Positions 35,025-44,129 of a DNA stretch of 59,460 nucleotides are shown in pieces. Position numbers and translations under genes: made by a program. The stretch's first letter is position 1. Each line of letters starts with the position of its first letter. The stretch covers positions 1 to 59,460 of the forward strand of contig CAJTLX010000014.1 of NCBI GenBank assembly GCA_910577165.1, given 5' to 3'. This DNA is from an uncultured Lachnospiraceae bacterium (GTDB taxonomy: Bacteria; Bacillota; Clostridia; Lachnospirales; Lachnospiraceae). The notes under the pieces are model-generated. The model was not told where the DNA came from, did no database searches, and worked only from the letters and a program-made list of their open reading frames with translations.

Positions 35025-35801
35025 ATGGTAAGACAGTTATATACTGCATGGACGGGAATGCGCAATGAACAAAACCGTCTGGATGTCATTGCCAACAATT
35101 TAGCGAACTCCGCCACGGTGGGCTACAAGAAGGAGGGGGTGACAAGTCAGTCCTTCGATAAACAGCTGATGGTAAAGATCCGCGATGCCTCCGTGGACTG
35201 GCGCAAGGAGCAGATTGGCAGGATGAGTTTCGGCGTAAAAGTCGGTGAAGTTTACACTGACTACAAGCAGGGGTCTCTTCGCGAGAGCGGAAATACCTTT
35301 GATTTTGCCATTGACGGGGACGGTTTTTTTGCCATTGAGTACACGAATGCAAACGGGCAGACTTCAACACAGTACACACGCGCCGGACAGTTTACCATCA
35401 CCAAGGAAGGTTATGTGGTGGATGTCGATGGGAACCATTTGCTCGCGGAAAGCGGACCGCTCCAGGTTCCGACAGATGCTGCTGAGATCGCGGTGGATGT
35501 CGGGGGCAATGTGTACGCGGACGGTGAGCTGGTGGACACAATTGTTTTAACAGATTTTGAAGACTATGATTATCTGAAGAAATTTGGGGAGACCAGATGT
35601 TTTCCGGTGCAGGGAGCCAGGGAAAAGGAGGCGACAGGCTTTGTTCGCCAGGGCTTTACCGAGCAGTCCAATGTCAATGTTGTCTCAGAGATGGTCAATA
35701 TGATTGCGATCACAAGGGCATTCGAAGCGAACCAGAAAGTGGTTCAGACCGTGGACAGCACATTGGAGAAGGCAGTAAATACTTTGGGAAGCGTTTCGTA
35801 A
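35025..35801 (+). CDS. flgF: Flagellar basal-body rod protein, FlgF/FlhO type
   Basis: This is a 258-residue rod component exported by the flagellar type III system. The N-terminal family motif is LYTAWTGMRNEQNRLDVIANNLANSATVGYKK (read in two parts) and the C-terminal packing helix is NVVSEMVNMIAITRAFEANQKV, both typical of FlgE/F/G. The central DFAIDGDGFFAIE strand is the hook-basal-body core. Length fits FlgF/FlhO. GAAAGGAAG precedes the ATG. It lies between mbl and flgG, as in Bacillus. Confidence 0.88.
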   Translation: MVRQLYTAWTGMRNEQNRLDVIANNLANSATVGYKKEGVTSQSFDKQLMVKIRDASVDWRKEQIGRMSFGVKVGEVYTDYKQGSLRESGNTFDFAIDGDGFFAIEYTNANGQTSTQYTRAGQFTITKEGYVVDVDGNHLLAESGPLQVPTDAAEIAVDVGGNVYADGELVDTIVLTDFEDYDYLKKFGETRCFPVQGAREKEATGFVRQGFTEQSNVNVVSEMVNMIAITRAFEANQKVVQTVDSTLEKAVNTLGSVS

Positions 35802-35870
35802 ATTTTTTCAGGCAGGTTTTGGGCTGCGCCAAAGCCGCGGTAAAGACTGTCGCAGCAGGAGGCTAAAATT

Positions 35871-36731
35871 ATGATGAGAGCATTGTGGACGGGCGCGTCA
35901 GGCATGATTGCACAGCAGACGAGTCTGGACAATATCGCAAATAACTTGGCAAATGTTAATACAACGGGCTATAAAAGGGAGCAGACGGAGTTTCAATCTC
36001 TGCTCTATTCAAAACTTCAGACAAGAGTGACTGATCATGAGGGCAATCCGAAGCCGGTGATTGGTCAGGTAGGTCTTGGTGTGCGTGTCGCATCGATCGT
36101 CTCAAATTTTACGCAGGGTTCTCTGACAGAAACCGGCAGATGGCTGGATGCGGCGATCGATGGTGAAGGCTTTTACTCGGTGCGTCGTCCGGACGGCACA
36201 GTGGGTTATACAAGGAACGGTTCGTTTAAACTTGGTATGTATGGAGATGTTGTAATGCTTTGCAGTTCGGACGGATACCCAGTGCTTGATACGGAAGGGG
36301 AGCCTATATCTTTTCCAGCAACCTACGACACGGCAAACTTAAGCTTTGATCAGTTTGGCAATCTTACATACACTCCAAATAACCGCACCCTTGATCAGTT
36401 TGGCAATCTTATATACTCCCAAAATGACAGCAATACGACTCAGACGATAGCGACACTGGCCCTTACCCAGTTCAATAACCCGGCGGGTCTTCTAAAGCTT
36501 TCCGGCAGTCTTTTTCAGGCGACAGACGCATCCGGTGAACCCCGGCTTGAGTTAACGGATATGAACTTAAAGCGCAGCAGGATTGTTGCACAGTATGTGG
36601 AGGCATCCAATGTGCAGACGGCGGATGAGATTGTCAATCTGATTGTGACGCAGCGCGCTTACGAGATGAATTCAAAAGTGATTCAGGCCTCCGATGAGAT
36701 GTTACAGCAGGCGAACAATCTCAGAAGCTAA
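35871..36731 (+). CDS. flgG: Flagellar basal-body rod protein, FlgG/FlhP type
   Basis: This is a 286-residue distal-rod protein. It opens MMRALWTGASGMIAQQTSLD then NIANNLANVNTTGYKR, and ends with EIVNLIVTQRAYEMNSKVIQ and an Asn/Gln-rich helix, both diagnostic of FlgG. AGGAGG lies eight bases upstream. An internal 45-base tandem duplication starts at 36348 and 36393 and repeats DQFGNLxY (FDQFGNLTYTPN then LDQFGNLIYSQN), enlarging a loop of the middle domain. It is followed by the rod-binding protein gene. Confidence 0.9.
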   Translation: MMRALWTGASGMIAQQTSLDNIANNLANVNTTGYKREQTEFQSLLYSKLQTRVTDHEGNPKPVIGQVGLGVRVASIVSNFTQGSLTETGRWLDAAIDGEGFYSVRRPDGTVGYTRNGSFKLGMYGDVVMLCSSDGYPVLDTEGEPISFPATYDTANLSFDQFGNLTYTPNNRTLDQFGNLIYSQNDSNTTQTIATLALTQFNNPAGLLKLSGSLFQATDASGEPRLELTDMNLKRSRIVAQYVEASNVQTADEIVNLIVTQRAYEMNSKVIQASDEMLQQANNLRS

Positions 36732-36809
36732 CCAGTCTGTGTCATTAGAATAAAATAAGGGCATAAATTTTTTGTAATAAAAAAGTCAGAATAGGAAATG
36801 GGGGAAATT

Positions 36810-37157
36810 ATGGCGATTTCGGTTGGTTCGGATTATTATCTGAATAATTCCTTGACTTCGCAGTCGGCGACAAAGGCGGAGAAGCTTTCTTCCTCGCTTC
36901 GCGCGATGGATTCTGCTGCGGCTTCCGATGAGGAGCTTCTGGAGTCCTGCAAAGAATTTGAGGCATATTTAGTAGAACAGATGTTAAAGGGTATGGAAAA
37001 GACCATCCCAAAGGATGAGGACGAGGAAGAAAATCCTTATATGGAGCAATTTGGAGATATCCTCTATACACAGGTCAGCAAGACGATTGTGGACAATGGG
37101 GAGTTAGGACTTGCAAGGCAGCTTTTTGAATCGATGAAGCGCAATCAGGGATTGTAA
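36810..37157 (+). CDS. FlgJ-like rod-binding protein (no muramidase domain)
   Basis: This is a 115-residue protein matching the N-terminal rod-binding domain of FlgJ (LLESCKEFEAYLVEQMLKGM, then a C-terminal helix FGDILYTQVSKTIVDNGELG). The peptidoglycan hydrolase half of proteobacterial FlgJ is absent, as is normal in many Clostridia. It should cap or help assemble the rod. The start at 36810 follows GGGGG; a start four codons earlier is possible. It is the last gene of the mbl-flgF-flgG unit and is followed by a terminator. Confidence 0.85.
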   Translation: MAISVGSDYYLNNSLTSQSATKAEKLSSSLRAMDSAAASDEELLESCKEFEAYLVEQMLKGMEKTIPKDEDEEENPYMEQFGDILYTQVSKTIVDNGELGLARQLFESMKRNQGL

Positions 37158-37208
37158 AAAATTGTAAATTCAGAAAGACAGAATAACTTGAAAATCTAAA
37201 TTTCTTCG

Positions 37209-37238
37209 GCCGGGGACGGTAGGTTCCCGGCTTTCTTT
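37209..37238 (+). terminator. Terminator of the flagellar rod unit
   Basis: A GC-rich hairpin (gccgggga / tcccggc, 37209-37231) is followed by a T-rich run. Confidence 0.7.
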
Positions 37239-37318
37239 ACAGAAAACAGGGAAAAATAGTTTTTGTCTAAAAATATTGTTACAAAAATTTTAAATAAATT
37301 TAGTGAGGATGAATCAAT

Positions 37319-39559
37319 ATGGATGAAATTGTGGAGGGATATGTCGAAAAAATAATATTTCGCAACGCGGAAAACGGCTACACCGTGCTTACCATCTCGG
37401 ATAAGAAGAAAGAGGAAGTGACCTGTGTCGGCACCTTCACGTTCATTAATGAGGGCGAATACGTCCATTTAGAAGGGGGATATATAGCGCATCCAGTCTA
37501 TGGGGAACAGTTTCAGGTAAGTCGGTGTGAGGTAAAGGAACCGGAGGATATGCTTGCGATGGAACGCTATCTGGCATCCGGGGCAATCAAGGGTATCGGT
37601 CCCGCGCTTGCGGCGCGTATTGTAAAGGTATTTAAGGAAGATACCTTTCGCATTATGGATGAGGAGCCAGAACGCCTTGCCACGGTCAAGGGAATCAGTG
37701 AAAAGATGGCGAGGGAGTTCGCCGCTTTGTTTGAGGAAAAACGCGGGATGCGCAATGCGATGATATTTTTGCAGCAATATGGCATTTCGGCAAATCTGGC
37801 GGTAAAAATATATAAGTTTTACGGGGAGAAAATGCATAGTATTCTCTTAGAAAACCCGTACCGCTTGGCGGAGGATATCCATGGTGTGGGATTTAAAATT
37901 GCAGATGAGATTGCAACAAAGGTTGGGATCTGTGCGGACTCAGAATTTCGCGTTCGGGCGGGAATACTGTACGCGCTTGCGCAGGCGACAGGAAGCGGAC
38001 ATGTCTGTCTGCCGCTTCCTGAACTAATTTGCCGTGCTGCACAGCTTTTAACTATTGCTCCGGAGAAGGTGCAGGAGCAGTTAGAAGAACTTCTCCTGAC
38101 ACGCAAGATTATCTATCGTGAGATGGGGGAAGAAATCTATGTCTATCTGTCCAGTTATTACTATATGGAATTAAATACTGCGCGGATGCTGATTGATTTG
38201 AATGTTTCCCACCCGATAAAAGAGGCGGAACTCAAAAAAAAGCTGGTTCGCTTACAGCAAGATCTAAAGCTGGAACTTGAGGAAAATCAGGCGCAGGCGG
38301 TGCTTACCGCGGCGAAAAGTGGCGTGTTTTTGCTGACTGGAGGACCTGGCACAGGAAAGACCACGACGATAAATGCCATCATCAGTTTTTTTGAGGCGGA
38401 GGGCATGGAAATTTTACTTGCTGCCCCGACGGGACGCGCGGCAAAGCGAATGAAGGAAACCACCGGACATGAGGCAAGCACAATTCACAGGCTATTGGAA
38501 CTTTCAAAGGGAATTGAGGAGGGGGCACCCGCGCAGTTTGAGCGCGATGAAAATAATCCGCTTGAGGCGGACGTGCTGATTATCGATGAGATGTCGATGG
38601 TGGATATCAGTCTGATGCACGCACTTTTGCGGGCAGTGACTGTCGGGATGCGCCTGATTTTTGTGGGCGACGTAAATCAGCTTCCAAGTGTTGGACCGGG
38701 CAATGTCCTGCGTGATATGATATATTCCAGGGCATTCCCCGTTGTGCGCCTGACCAGAATTTTTCGACAGGCGGCGGAGAGCGATATTATTGTCAATGCC
38801 CATAAGATCAATAATGGAGAACAAATTGATTTAGATAATAAGAGTCGGGACTTTTTTATGTTGAAGCGCATGGATGTCAATGTGATCACGGGGGTTTTAA
38901 TTGCCCTGATCCGCGATAAACTTCCGCGCTATGTGCAGGCGGCATCTTTTGATATTCAGGTATTGACACCGATGCGCAAGGGAGAACTTGGCGTGGAACG
39001 GCTGAATAAGGTTTTGCAGCAGTATCTAAATCCTCCGGCAGCGAACAAACAGCAAAAGGAATTCCGGCAGACAGTATTTCGCGAGGGCGACAAGGTGATG
39101 CAGATCCGAAATAATTACCAGCTTGCCTGGGAGATTAAGAGCAGTTTTGGAACAGTGATTGAGGCGGGCGAGGGTGTTTTTAACGGAGATACCGGAATTA
39201 TCCGGCGGATCAATACTTTCTCTGAAGAGATGACGATTGAATTTGATGAGGGGAGAATGGTGGAGTATCCGTTCGGGCAGTTGGAGGAGCTTGAATTGGC
39301 CTATGCCGTCACAATACACAAGTCGCAGGGCAGCGAATATCCTGCGGTGCTTTTGCCCCTGCTTGGGGGGCCAAAGATGCTTTTTAATCGCAATTTGCTC
39401 TACACGGCAGTAACAAGAGCAAAACGCTGTGTGACAATTGTGGGCAATCCTTCTATGGTGCAGGCGATGATTGACAATGAGAGCGAGCAGAAACGCTATT
39501 CCGGTTTAAGTGATTGTATCAGTGAGATTGCGCAAATTCCAGTGCCAGAAAAAAAGTAG
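37319..39559 (+). CDS. recD2: RecD2-like ATP-dependent DNA helicase
   Basis: This is a 746-residue 5'-3' SF1B helicase of the RecD2 type, independent of RecBC. The long N-terminal region has the RecD2 OB-like start (VEGYVEKIIFRNAENGYTVL) and helix-hairpin-helix repeats (GIGPALAARIV, VKGISEKMARE, GVGFKIADEIA). Motor motifs are Walker A GGPGTGKTTTINA, Walker B LIIDEMSMVD, motif III GDVNQLPSVGPG, IFRQAAESDI, TIHKSQGSEYPAVLLPL and YTAVTRAKR. The length fits the family. GAGG lies upstream of the ATG. It starts its own transcription unit after the flagellar terminator. Confidence 0.92.
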   Translation: MDEIVEGYVEKIIFRNAENGYTVLTISDKKKEEVTCVGTFTFINEGEYVHLEGGYIAHPVYGEQFQVSRCEVKEPEDMLAMERYLASGAIKGIGPALAARIVKVFKEDTFRIMDEEPERLATVKGISEKMAREFAALFEEKRGMRNAMIFLQQYGISANLAVKIYKFYGEKMHSILLENPYRLAEDIHGVGFKIADEIATKVGICADSEFRVRAGILYALAQATGSGHVCLPLPELICRAAQLLTIAPEKVQEQLEELLLTRKIIYREMGEEIYVYLSSYYYMELNTARMLIDLNVSHPIKEAELKKKLVRLQQDLKLELEENQAQAVLTAAKSGVFLLTGGPGTGKTTTINAIISFFEAEGMEILLAAPTGRAAKRMKETTGHEASTIHRLLELSKGIEEGAPAQFERDENNPLEADVLIIDEMSMVDISLMHALLRAVTVGMRLIFVGDVNQLPSVGPGNVLRDMIYSRAFPVVRLTRIFRQAAESDIIVNAHKINNGEQIDLDNKSRDFFMLKRMDVNVITGVLIALIRDKLPRYVQAASFDIQVLTPMRKGELGVERLNKVLQQYLNPPAANKQQKEFRQTVFREGDKVMQIRNNYQLAWEIKSSFGTVIEAGEGVFNGDTGIIRRINTFSEEMTIEFDEGRMVEYPFGQLEELELAYAVTIHKSQGSEYPAVLLPLLGGPKMLFNRNLLYTAVTRAKRCVTIVGNPSMVQAMIDNESEQKRYSGLSDCISEIAQIPVPEKK

Positions 39560-39657
39560 TGCATTTTAGCAGAAGATATAGTATACTATTATAAATTGGG
39601 GAGGGAGAGGCAAACGGTTAAATAATTAATGCCTTGGAAAAAGAGAGGAGAAAGGGA

Positions 39658-40569
39658 ATGAATAAAACGACGCTTGTCATTATGGCGGCGGGCATGGGCA
39701 GCCGTTATGGTGGTGGGATCAAACAATTGGAGAAGGTGGGACCATCCGGGGAAATTATTATGGACTATTCCATATATGATGCGAAGGCGGCGGGTTTTGA
39801 TAGGGTAGTTTTTATTACCAGAAGAGATCTTGAGAAGGAATTTCGCGCGGTTATTGGAAAGCGCGTGGAAGAGAAGATAGAGACAGAATATGTATTTCAG
39901 GAGCTTTCCAATCTGCCAGAAGGGTTTTTGGTGCCGGAGGGACGCGAAAAGCCCTGGGGGACGGGACACGCGGTTTTATCATGCCTTTCGGTGGTTAAAG
40001 AGCCATTTGCCGTGATCAATGCGGATGATTATTATGGCAGGGAGGCATTTGTAAAAGTTCATGATTTTCTGGTAAGTGCGGATATTAAAGAAAAAGGGAA
40101 TTACTGTATGGCCGGGTTTATTCTTGGCAATACATTGAGCGAGAATGGTGTGGTTACGCGCGGCGTGTGCGATGTGGATAGTGCGGGGTATCTTAAAAAA
40201 GTAGTCGAGACCTTTAAAATAGCAAAGGACGGGGAGAGAGCGGTAGGTGAGAGTGCTTTGGGCGAACCGGTGATCCTGCCGCTTACCAGCGCGGTCTCAA
40301 TGAATATGTGGGGACTTACGCCGGACTTTTTACCGGAGCTGAAGACTGGATTTGTAGATTTCTTAAAAAATGGCGGAATAGAGAATATAAAATCAGAATA
40401 TTTGCTTCCGCAAGTGATTGATACAATGATACAACAGAAACGCGCCCGTGTGCAGGTGCTTGAAACGCCGGACAAATGGTTTGGCGTGACGTACCGGGAA
40501 GACAAGGATGCGGTGATAAGTGCATTGCAGGAATTAATCAAAAAGGGAGTGTATCCGGAGAAATTGTAG
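39658..40569 (+). CDS. Sugar-phosphate-type nucleotidyltransferase
   Basis: This is a 303-residue GT-A-fold nucleotidyltransferase. The nucleotide-binding loop is LVIMAAGMGSRYGGGIKQLE, the metal-binding motif is AVINADDYYG, and KPWGTGHAV lies between. Unlike RmlA or GalU it is free-standing and its C terminus (TPDKWFGVTYREDKDAV) resembles a Clostridia group annotated only as nucleotidyltransferase. The start at 39658 follows GGAG. The sugar and nucleotide are unknown. It is followed 20 nt later by comFC, so they may share a transcript. Confidence 0.8.
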   Translation: MNKTTLVIMAAGMGSRYGGGIKQLEKVGPSGEIIMDYSIYDAKAAGFDRVVFITRRDLEKEFRAVIGKRVEEKIETEYVFQELSNLPEGFLVPEGREKPWGTGHAVLSCLSVVKEPFAVINADDYYGREAFVKVHDFLVSADIKEKGNYCMAGFILGNTLSENGVVTRGVCDVDSAGYLKKVVETFKIAKDGERAVGESALGEPVILPLTSAVSMNMWGLTPDFLPELKTGFVDFLKNGGIENIKSEYLLPQVIDTMIQQKRARVQVLETPDKWFGVTYREDKDAVISALQELIKKGVYPEKL

Positions 40570-40589
40570 GAAAGTAGAGGGGGGAGGAA

Positions 40590-41339
40590 ATGCAGGGAGG
40601 GAGAGTTTATTCATCTATTGTGGACATTGCGGAGCGAATTGTGGAAATTTTTTACCCAAGGCGTTGTCCGGTCTGTATGGAGATTGTTGTGCCGAGGGGA
40701 ACACTGATTCACAGAGAGTGTCAGAAAAAGCTTTGCTATATCCGCGAACCTGCCTGCAAGCGGTGTGGCAGGCAGATTTCCCGGATGGAAAAAGAATATT
40801 GCAGTGAGTGTATGAGAAAAGAATTTTACTATCTGCGCGGTTATGCGGTGTGGCAGTATGAAGAGAGGATACGCCTGTCGCTTAGCGCGTTCAAATATCA
40901 TTCGCGCAAGGAATTTGCAGATTTCTATGCGGCGGAGGCGGTGCGTCTGTGCGGGGAAAGGATAGCAAGAGAACATCCGGATGTGCTGTTGCCGGTGCCG
41001 ATCCACCAAAAAAGGCGTGCAGAACGAGGATTTAACCAGACGGAATTACTCGCGGATCGGATTGGGAGGGCACTTGGCATTCCGGTTGATCGGGAGTATC
41101 TGGTGCGGATAAAGTGTACAAAACGCTTAAAGGAATTAAATCCGAAAGAACGCGTGAAAATGTTAGAGGATGCTTTTGGCATCGGAGATAAAAAAGAGGC
41201 AGTCTACCACAGCGTTATGCTTGTGGATGATATATATACAACCGGGAGCACGGTGAATGCCTGCGCCGCTGTGCTGCGACAGGCAGGAGTAAAGAAGGTA
41301 GTATTTCTTTGTATGGCGATTGGTGCTTCCACAAATTAA
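40590..41339 (+). CDS. comFC: ComF family protein (phosphoribosyltransferase-like)
   Basis: This is a 249-residue ComFC/GntX-type protein. The N-terminal zinc-ribbon-like part has four Cys pairs (CPVCMEIV, CKRCGRQI, CSECMRK). The C-terminal half is a type I phosphoribosyltransferase fold with LLPVPIHQKRRAERGFNQ and the PRPP loop VMLVDDIYTTGSTVNAC. In competent bacteria it helps bring in single-stranded DNA; elsewhere the role is unclear. A strong GGGGGGAGG precedes the ATG. comFA is not adjacent. The next gene is yvyF, as in the Bacillus comF-flagellar locus. Confidence 0.9.
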   Translation: MQGGRVYSSIVDIAERIVEIFYPRRCPVCMEIVVPRGTLIHRECQKKLCYIREPACKRCGRQISRMEKEYCSECMRKEFYYLRGYAVWQYEERIRLSLSAFKYHSRKEFADFYAAEAVRLCGERIAREHPDVLLPVPIHQKRRAERGFNQTELLADRIGRALGIPVDREYLVRIKCTKRLKELNPKERVKMLEDAFGIGDKKEAVYHSVMLVDDIYTTGSTVNACAAVLRQAGVKKVVFLCMAIGASTN

Positions 41340-41359
41340 CAAGGAAGGAGAGGCTACAT

Positions 41360-41764
41360 ATGGAAGTAAGGAATTGTAAAGGATGCGGTAAGATATTTAA
41401 CTACATCGGCGGTACCCCTTTGTGCGAAGCATGCAAGAAGGCTCTGGAAGACAAATTCCAGGAGGTCAAAGCGTATATTTATGACAACCGCGATGCTGAT
41501 ATCAATCAGGTAGCGGAGGACAATGATGTTTCCGTGCAGCAGATCCGCCAGTGGGTGCGCGAAGAGAGGCTGGAATTTTCCGAAAATTCCCGCGTGGGTC
41601 TGGCATGTGAGAAATGTGGCAAGATGATACGTTCTGGACGTTTCTGCGGAGCCTGTAAGAATAAGCTTACCAATGAACTCAACGGGATGTACAAGACACC
41701 GAAGGAAGAGCTGGTCAAGAAGGAAACAAAATCGAATGCGAGAATGCGCTTCCTAGATAAGTAG
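41360..41764 (+). CDS. yvyF: YvyF-like flagellar operon protein
   Basis: This is a 134-residue protein with two zinc-ribbon-like CxxC pairs at each end (CKGCGKIF...CEACKK and CEKCGKMI...CGACKN) around a helix-turn-helix-like middle (INQVAEDNDVSVQQIRQWV). This matches the 'flagellar operon protein' family (YvyF/TIGR03826-type). In Bacillus it lies between comFC and flgM; here flgM does not follow. GGAGAGG precedes the ATG at 41360, and the longer reading overlaps comFC. The function is unproven; a regulatory role in motility is inferred from context. Confidence 0.85.
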   Translation: MEVRNCKGCGKIFNYIGGTPLCEACKKALEDKFQEVKAYIYDNRDADINQVAEDNDVSVQQIRQWVREERLEFSENSRVGLACEKCGKMIRSGRFCGACKNKLTNELNGMYKTPKEELVKKETKSNARMRFLDK

Positions 41765-41795
41765 GAGAAAAAGAAGCGAAGTTATCCATAAGGAT

Positions 41796-41898
41796 AGGGG
41801 TGTCGCACAAAGAAAAATACATACAACATATAGTATAGATAGAAATTATAAATCACTATATATTGTGTTGCTTTTTCTTTGTGTGGCAGCCTTTTTTT
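41796..41898. terminator. Large imperfect hairpin terminator
   Basis: Two ~37-base arms pair with a few mismatches and wobbles; the strongest parts are cacaaagaaaaa (41805-41816) with tttttctttgtg (41872-41883) and atatagt with actatat nearer the loop. A T run (41892-41898) follows on the plus strand. It separates yvyF from convergent cvfB. Confidence 0.7.
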
Positions 41899-41957
41899 GT
41901 GTATTCGTAAGCAGATATACAAGGAAGATATATCAATAAATAATAATACTATTATTA

Positions 41958-42884
41958 TTATATCTGCTGTGCATGGGAACTATCCACGCCAACCGCCTTG
42001 ATCCCGACATCCGAGAGAGTAATCTTTCTCTCCTTTAACAGGTGGCCAACGGCGCGCTTAAATGCGTTTTTGCTCAGCGCGAAGACCTGTTTGATCGTTT
42101 CCGGATCAGTTTTATCATGGTACGGCAAAAAGCCTCCGGCAGCAATCAATTTTTTATAGATAAGCTCTGCATCTCCGAAAAGTTCGCGGTATGCCGGTTC
42201 CCGCACGGAGAGTGTCAGTTTCCCGTCCGGCAGCACTTTGCACACGCGTGCGGTCACAATATCCCCCGGCTGCAGGGGACGGAATAATTCCTGTTTTGGA
42301 ATCAGTGCGGAGTAACAATTATCCACGGCAACAAAAGCACCAAAAGCTTCAATAAGTTCATAGACCGTGCCAGTCACATTGTCATTTTCCTGATACCTAG
42401 AATCGGTGCGCAGATAATCGTAGATCTTTGCTGTTGCACACAGACGATTGCTCTTATCCACATAGAGCGCGACTAGCACAGAGTCTCCCGTCTTTACGCG
42501 CACAATCTGTTCCTTAAATGGCAGGAGAAGATCCTTTGCCAATCCCCAGCTTAAAAACGCACCGATCTTTGTGACTTCCTTTACTGGGAGCATCGCAATA
42601 GTACCAAGGGTAAGCGGTGGAATCGTAGTAGTCGCGATCGGGCGATCCTTGGAGTCCTTGTACAAAAAAACGGATAGGCGCATTCCAAGCTGCACATTTT
42701 TTGGCGACTGGTTTTTGGGGAGCAATACTTTTGTAATCGCTAAATCTCCCAAAGGCTTTGCAGAGAGCGATTCTCCCCTTTCCGTTTGTGTGCCGCTTGG
42801 TGTCCTATCCCCCGGACAGGAAAGATATACGCCATTTTCTGTGATTTTTACAATCTCTAGTTCTTGCACTATACCAAGTTTCAT
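41958..42884 (-). CDS. cvfB: S1 RNA-binding domain protein (CvfB/YitL family)
   Basis: This is a 308-residue RNA-binding protein with several S1-like OB domains and a C-terminal winged-helix domain (TIKQVFALSKNAFKRAVGHL, then KERKITLSD), the usual CvfB architecture. Motifs include TKIGAFLSWGLAKDLLLPF and GAFVAVDNCYSALIPKQEL. It may affect RNA turnover or translation of virulence or stress genes, as in Staphylococcus. The first S1 domain carries an insertion (~25-45, rich in Gly, Thr and Ser). AAGGGGC lies before the ATG. It is convergent with yvyF. Confidence 0.88.
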   Translation of the reverse strand: MKLGIVQELEIVKITENGVYLSCPGDRTPSGTQTERGESLSAKPLGDLAITKVLLPKNQSPKNVQLGMRLSVFLYKDSKDRPIATTTIPPLTLGTIAMLPVKEVTKIGAFLSWGLAKDLLLPFKEQIVRVKTGDSVLVALYVDKSNRLCATAKIYDYLRTDSRYQENDNVTGTVYELIEAFGAFVAVDNCYSALIPKQELFRPLQPGDIVTARVCKVLPDGKLTLSVREPAYRELFGDAELIYKKLIAAGGFLPYHDKTDPETIKQVFALSKNAFKRAVGHLLKERKITLSDVGIKAVGVDSSHAQQI

Positions 42885-43074
42885 AGAATGCCCCTTTTCT
42901 GTATGATATCTTTATTTTATAGAAAGAACTTTTTTACCGCGGAGGGATAAAGCATACGATCTTTTTATAAAATAGTGAGATTCGTTGTTCTTATAACTAT
43001 AATATGAATGGAAAGAATTTGCAAGTGTTTATATATGGAAAAAAAAGTAAATTAGAAGGCTTCTGGTACAGTGA

Positions 43075-43103
43075 TTGACAGAAGCGAAATCTTAGAGTAA
43101 AAT
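43075..43103 (+). promoter_or_regulatory. Promoter of the CPBP protease gene
   Basis: TTGACA (43075-43080) and TAAAAT (43098-43103) are 17 bases apart, 25 bases before the ATG. Confidence 0.75.
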
Positions 43104-43127
43104 GTAAGGAAAAAGCGAGGAAGAACG

Positions 43128-44051
43128 ATGAATATAAAAAAGATAAACCAGATGTTTCTTATTACCGTCCTGATTTCACTTACGGCGGCATTTTTGCCAC
43201 TTAACCGGATCTTTCCGGATTATGGCGCGCGTCTTCTCTTTTCAGAGATTTTGTTGGTCGCGCCGGGTGCGGCGTGGATTATTTCCGGGAAACGCAATTA
43301 TATGTATACGGTACGCTTAAAAAAAATACATGGAAGCACTGGGGTTTTACTTTTTCTGTTTTTTATTGCGATGATGCCTCTGATGAGTCTGATCAACGCG
43401 ATCTCCATGCTCTTTGTGGAAAATACGACAACACAGACCATGACCGAGGTTGTTACAGGGCATTCTTTTTTGAGCAGCTTAATTGTGATCGCGCTGCTGC
43501 CCGCTATTTTTGAAGAGTCCGTGTATCGGGGATTATTTTACAACGAGTATCGCCAGGTATCCCCGATCAGTGGGTTGCTGCTCTCCGCATTTTTATTTGG
43601 TATTATGCACGCGAACTGGAATCAATTTTCCTATGCCTTTGTGATGGGTATGGTGTTCTGTCTGATTATAGAAGCTACGGATTCCATTCTTTCCTCTATG
43701 ATACTACATTTTTGTGTTAACGCATCTTCCGTTGTGATTCTGTCCCTTATGGATCTGCTTTCCGAACATTTTCCGCAGGAATTTGGAGAGGCTCTCAAGC
43801 TAACGGATGGGATGGAAAAGCTAAGTCTTTTGAGTGTTCTGCGCACTTATCTGCCGATGGCCGTGATAGGCGTGGTGGCGGCTTTTGTTATTTACCGCCA
43901 AATTGCGGTGAAGGAGGGGCGATGGGAGATAGTAAGAACACTCTTTGTGCGCGGGAAGGAAAAAAAGGCGGGGATAAAACTTTTTTCCGTGCCGCTGATT
44001 ATTGGGATTGGGATCTTGTTGGTGTTAATGGTGCTAAATGAAATCCTTTAA
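43128..44051 (+). CDS. CPBP family intramembrane glutamic metalloprotease
   Basis: This is a 307-residue membrane protein with about seven or eight helices. The CPBP/Abi signature motifs are present: EESVYRGLFYNEYR (motif 1, EExxxR), FGIMHANW (motif 2, FxxxH) and HFCVNASSV (motif 3, HxxxN), the catalytic Glu, His and Asn positions of the Rce1-like family. It may process small lipopeptides or other membrane substrates. No bacteriocin or pheromone gene is adjacent; the closest small gene is yjfB. The family is large, so substrate prediction is not possible. A strong terminator follows. Confidence 0.88.
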   Translation: MNIKKINQMFLITVLISLTAAFLPLNRIFPDYGARLLFSEILLVAPGAAWIISGKRNYMYTVRLKKIHGSTGVLLFLFFIAMMPLMSLINAISMLFVENTTTQTMTEVVTGHSFLSSLIVIALLPAIFEESVYRGLFYNEYRQVSPISGLLLSAFLFGIMHANWNQFSYAFVMGMVFCLIIEATDSILSSMILHFCVNASSVVILSLMDLLSEHFPQEFGEALKLTDGMEKLSLLSVLRTYLPMAVIGVVAAFVIYRQIAVKEGRWEIVRTLFVRGKEKKAGIKLFSVPLIIGIGILLVLMVLNEIL

Positions 44052-44077
44052 TTGTCGGGATATGTCGGAGAAAAACA

Positions 44078-44119
44078 AAAAAAGTCTGTTTTGGAGTAAA
44101 GTCCAAAACAGGCTTTTTT
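44078..44119. terminator. Bidirectional terminator between CPBP gene and yjfB element
   Basis: The 18-base arms at 44078-44095 and 44102-44119 pair with one G-U and sit between A and T runs, so both strands can terminate here. Confidence 0.9.
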
Positions 44120-44129
44120 AATGTGTATT

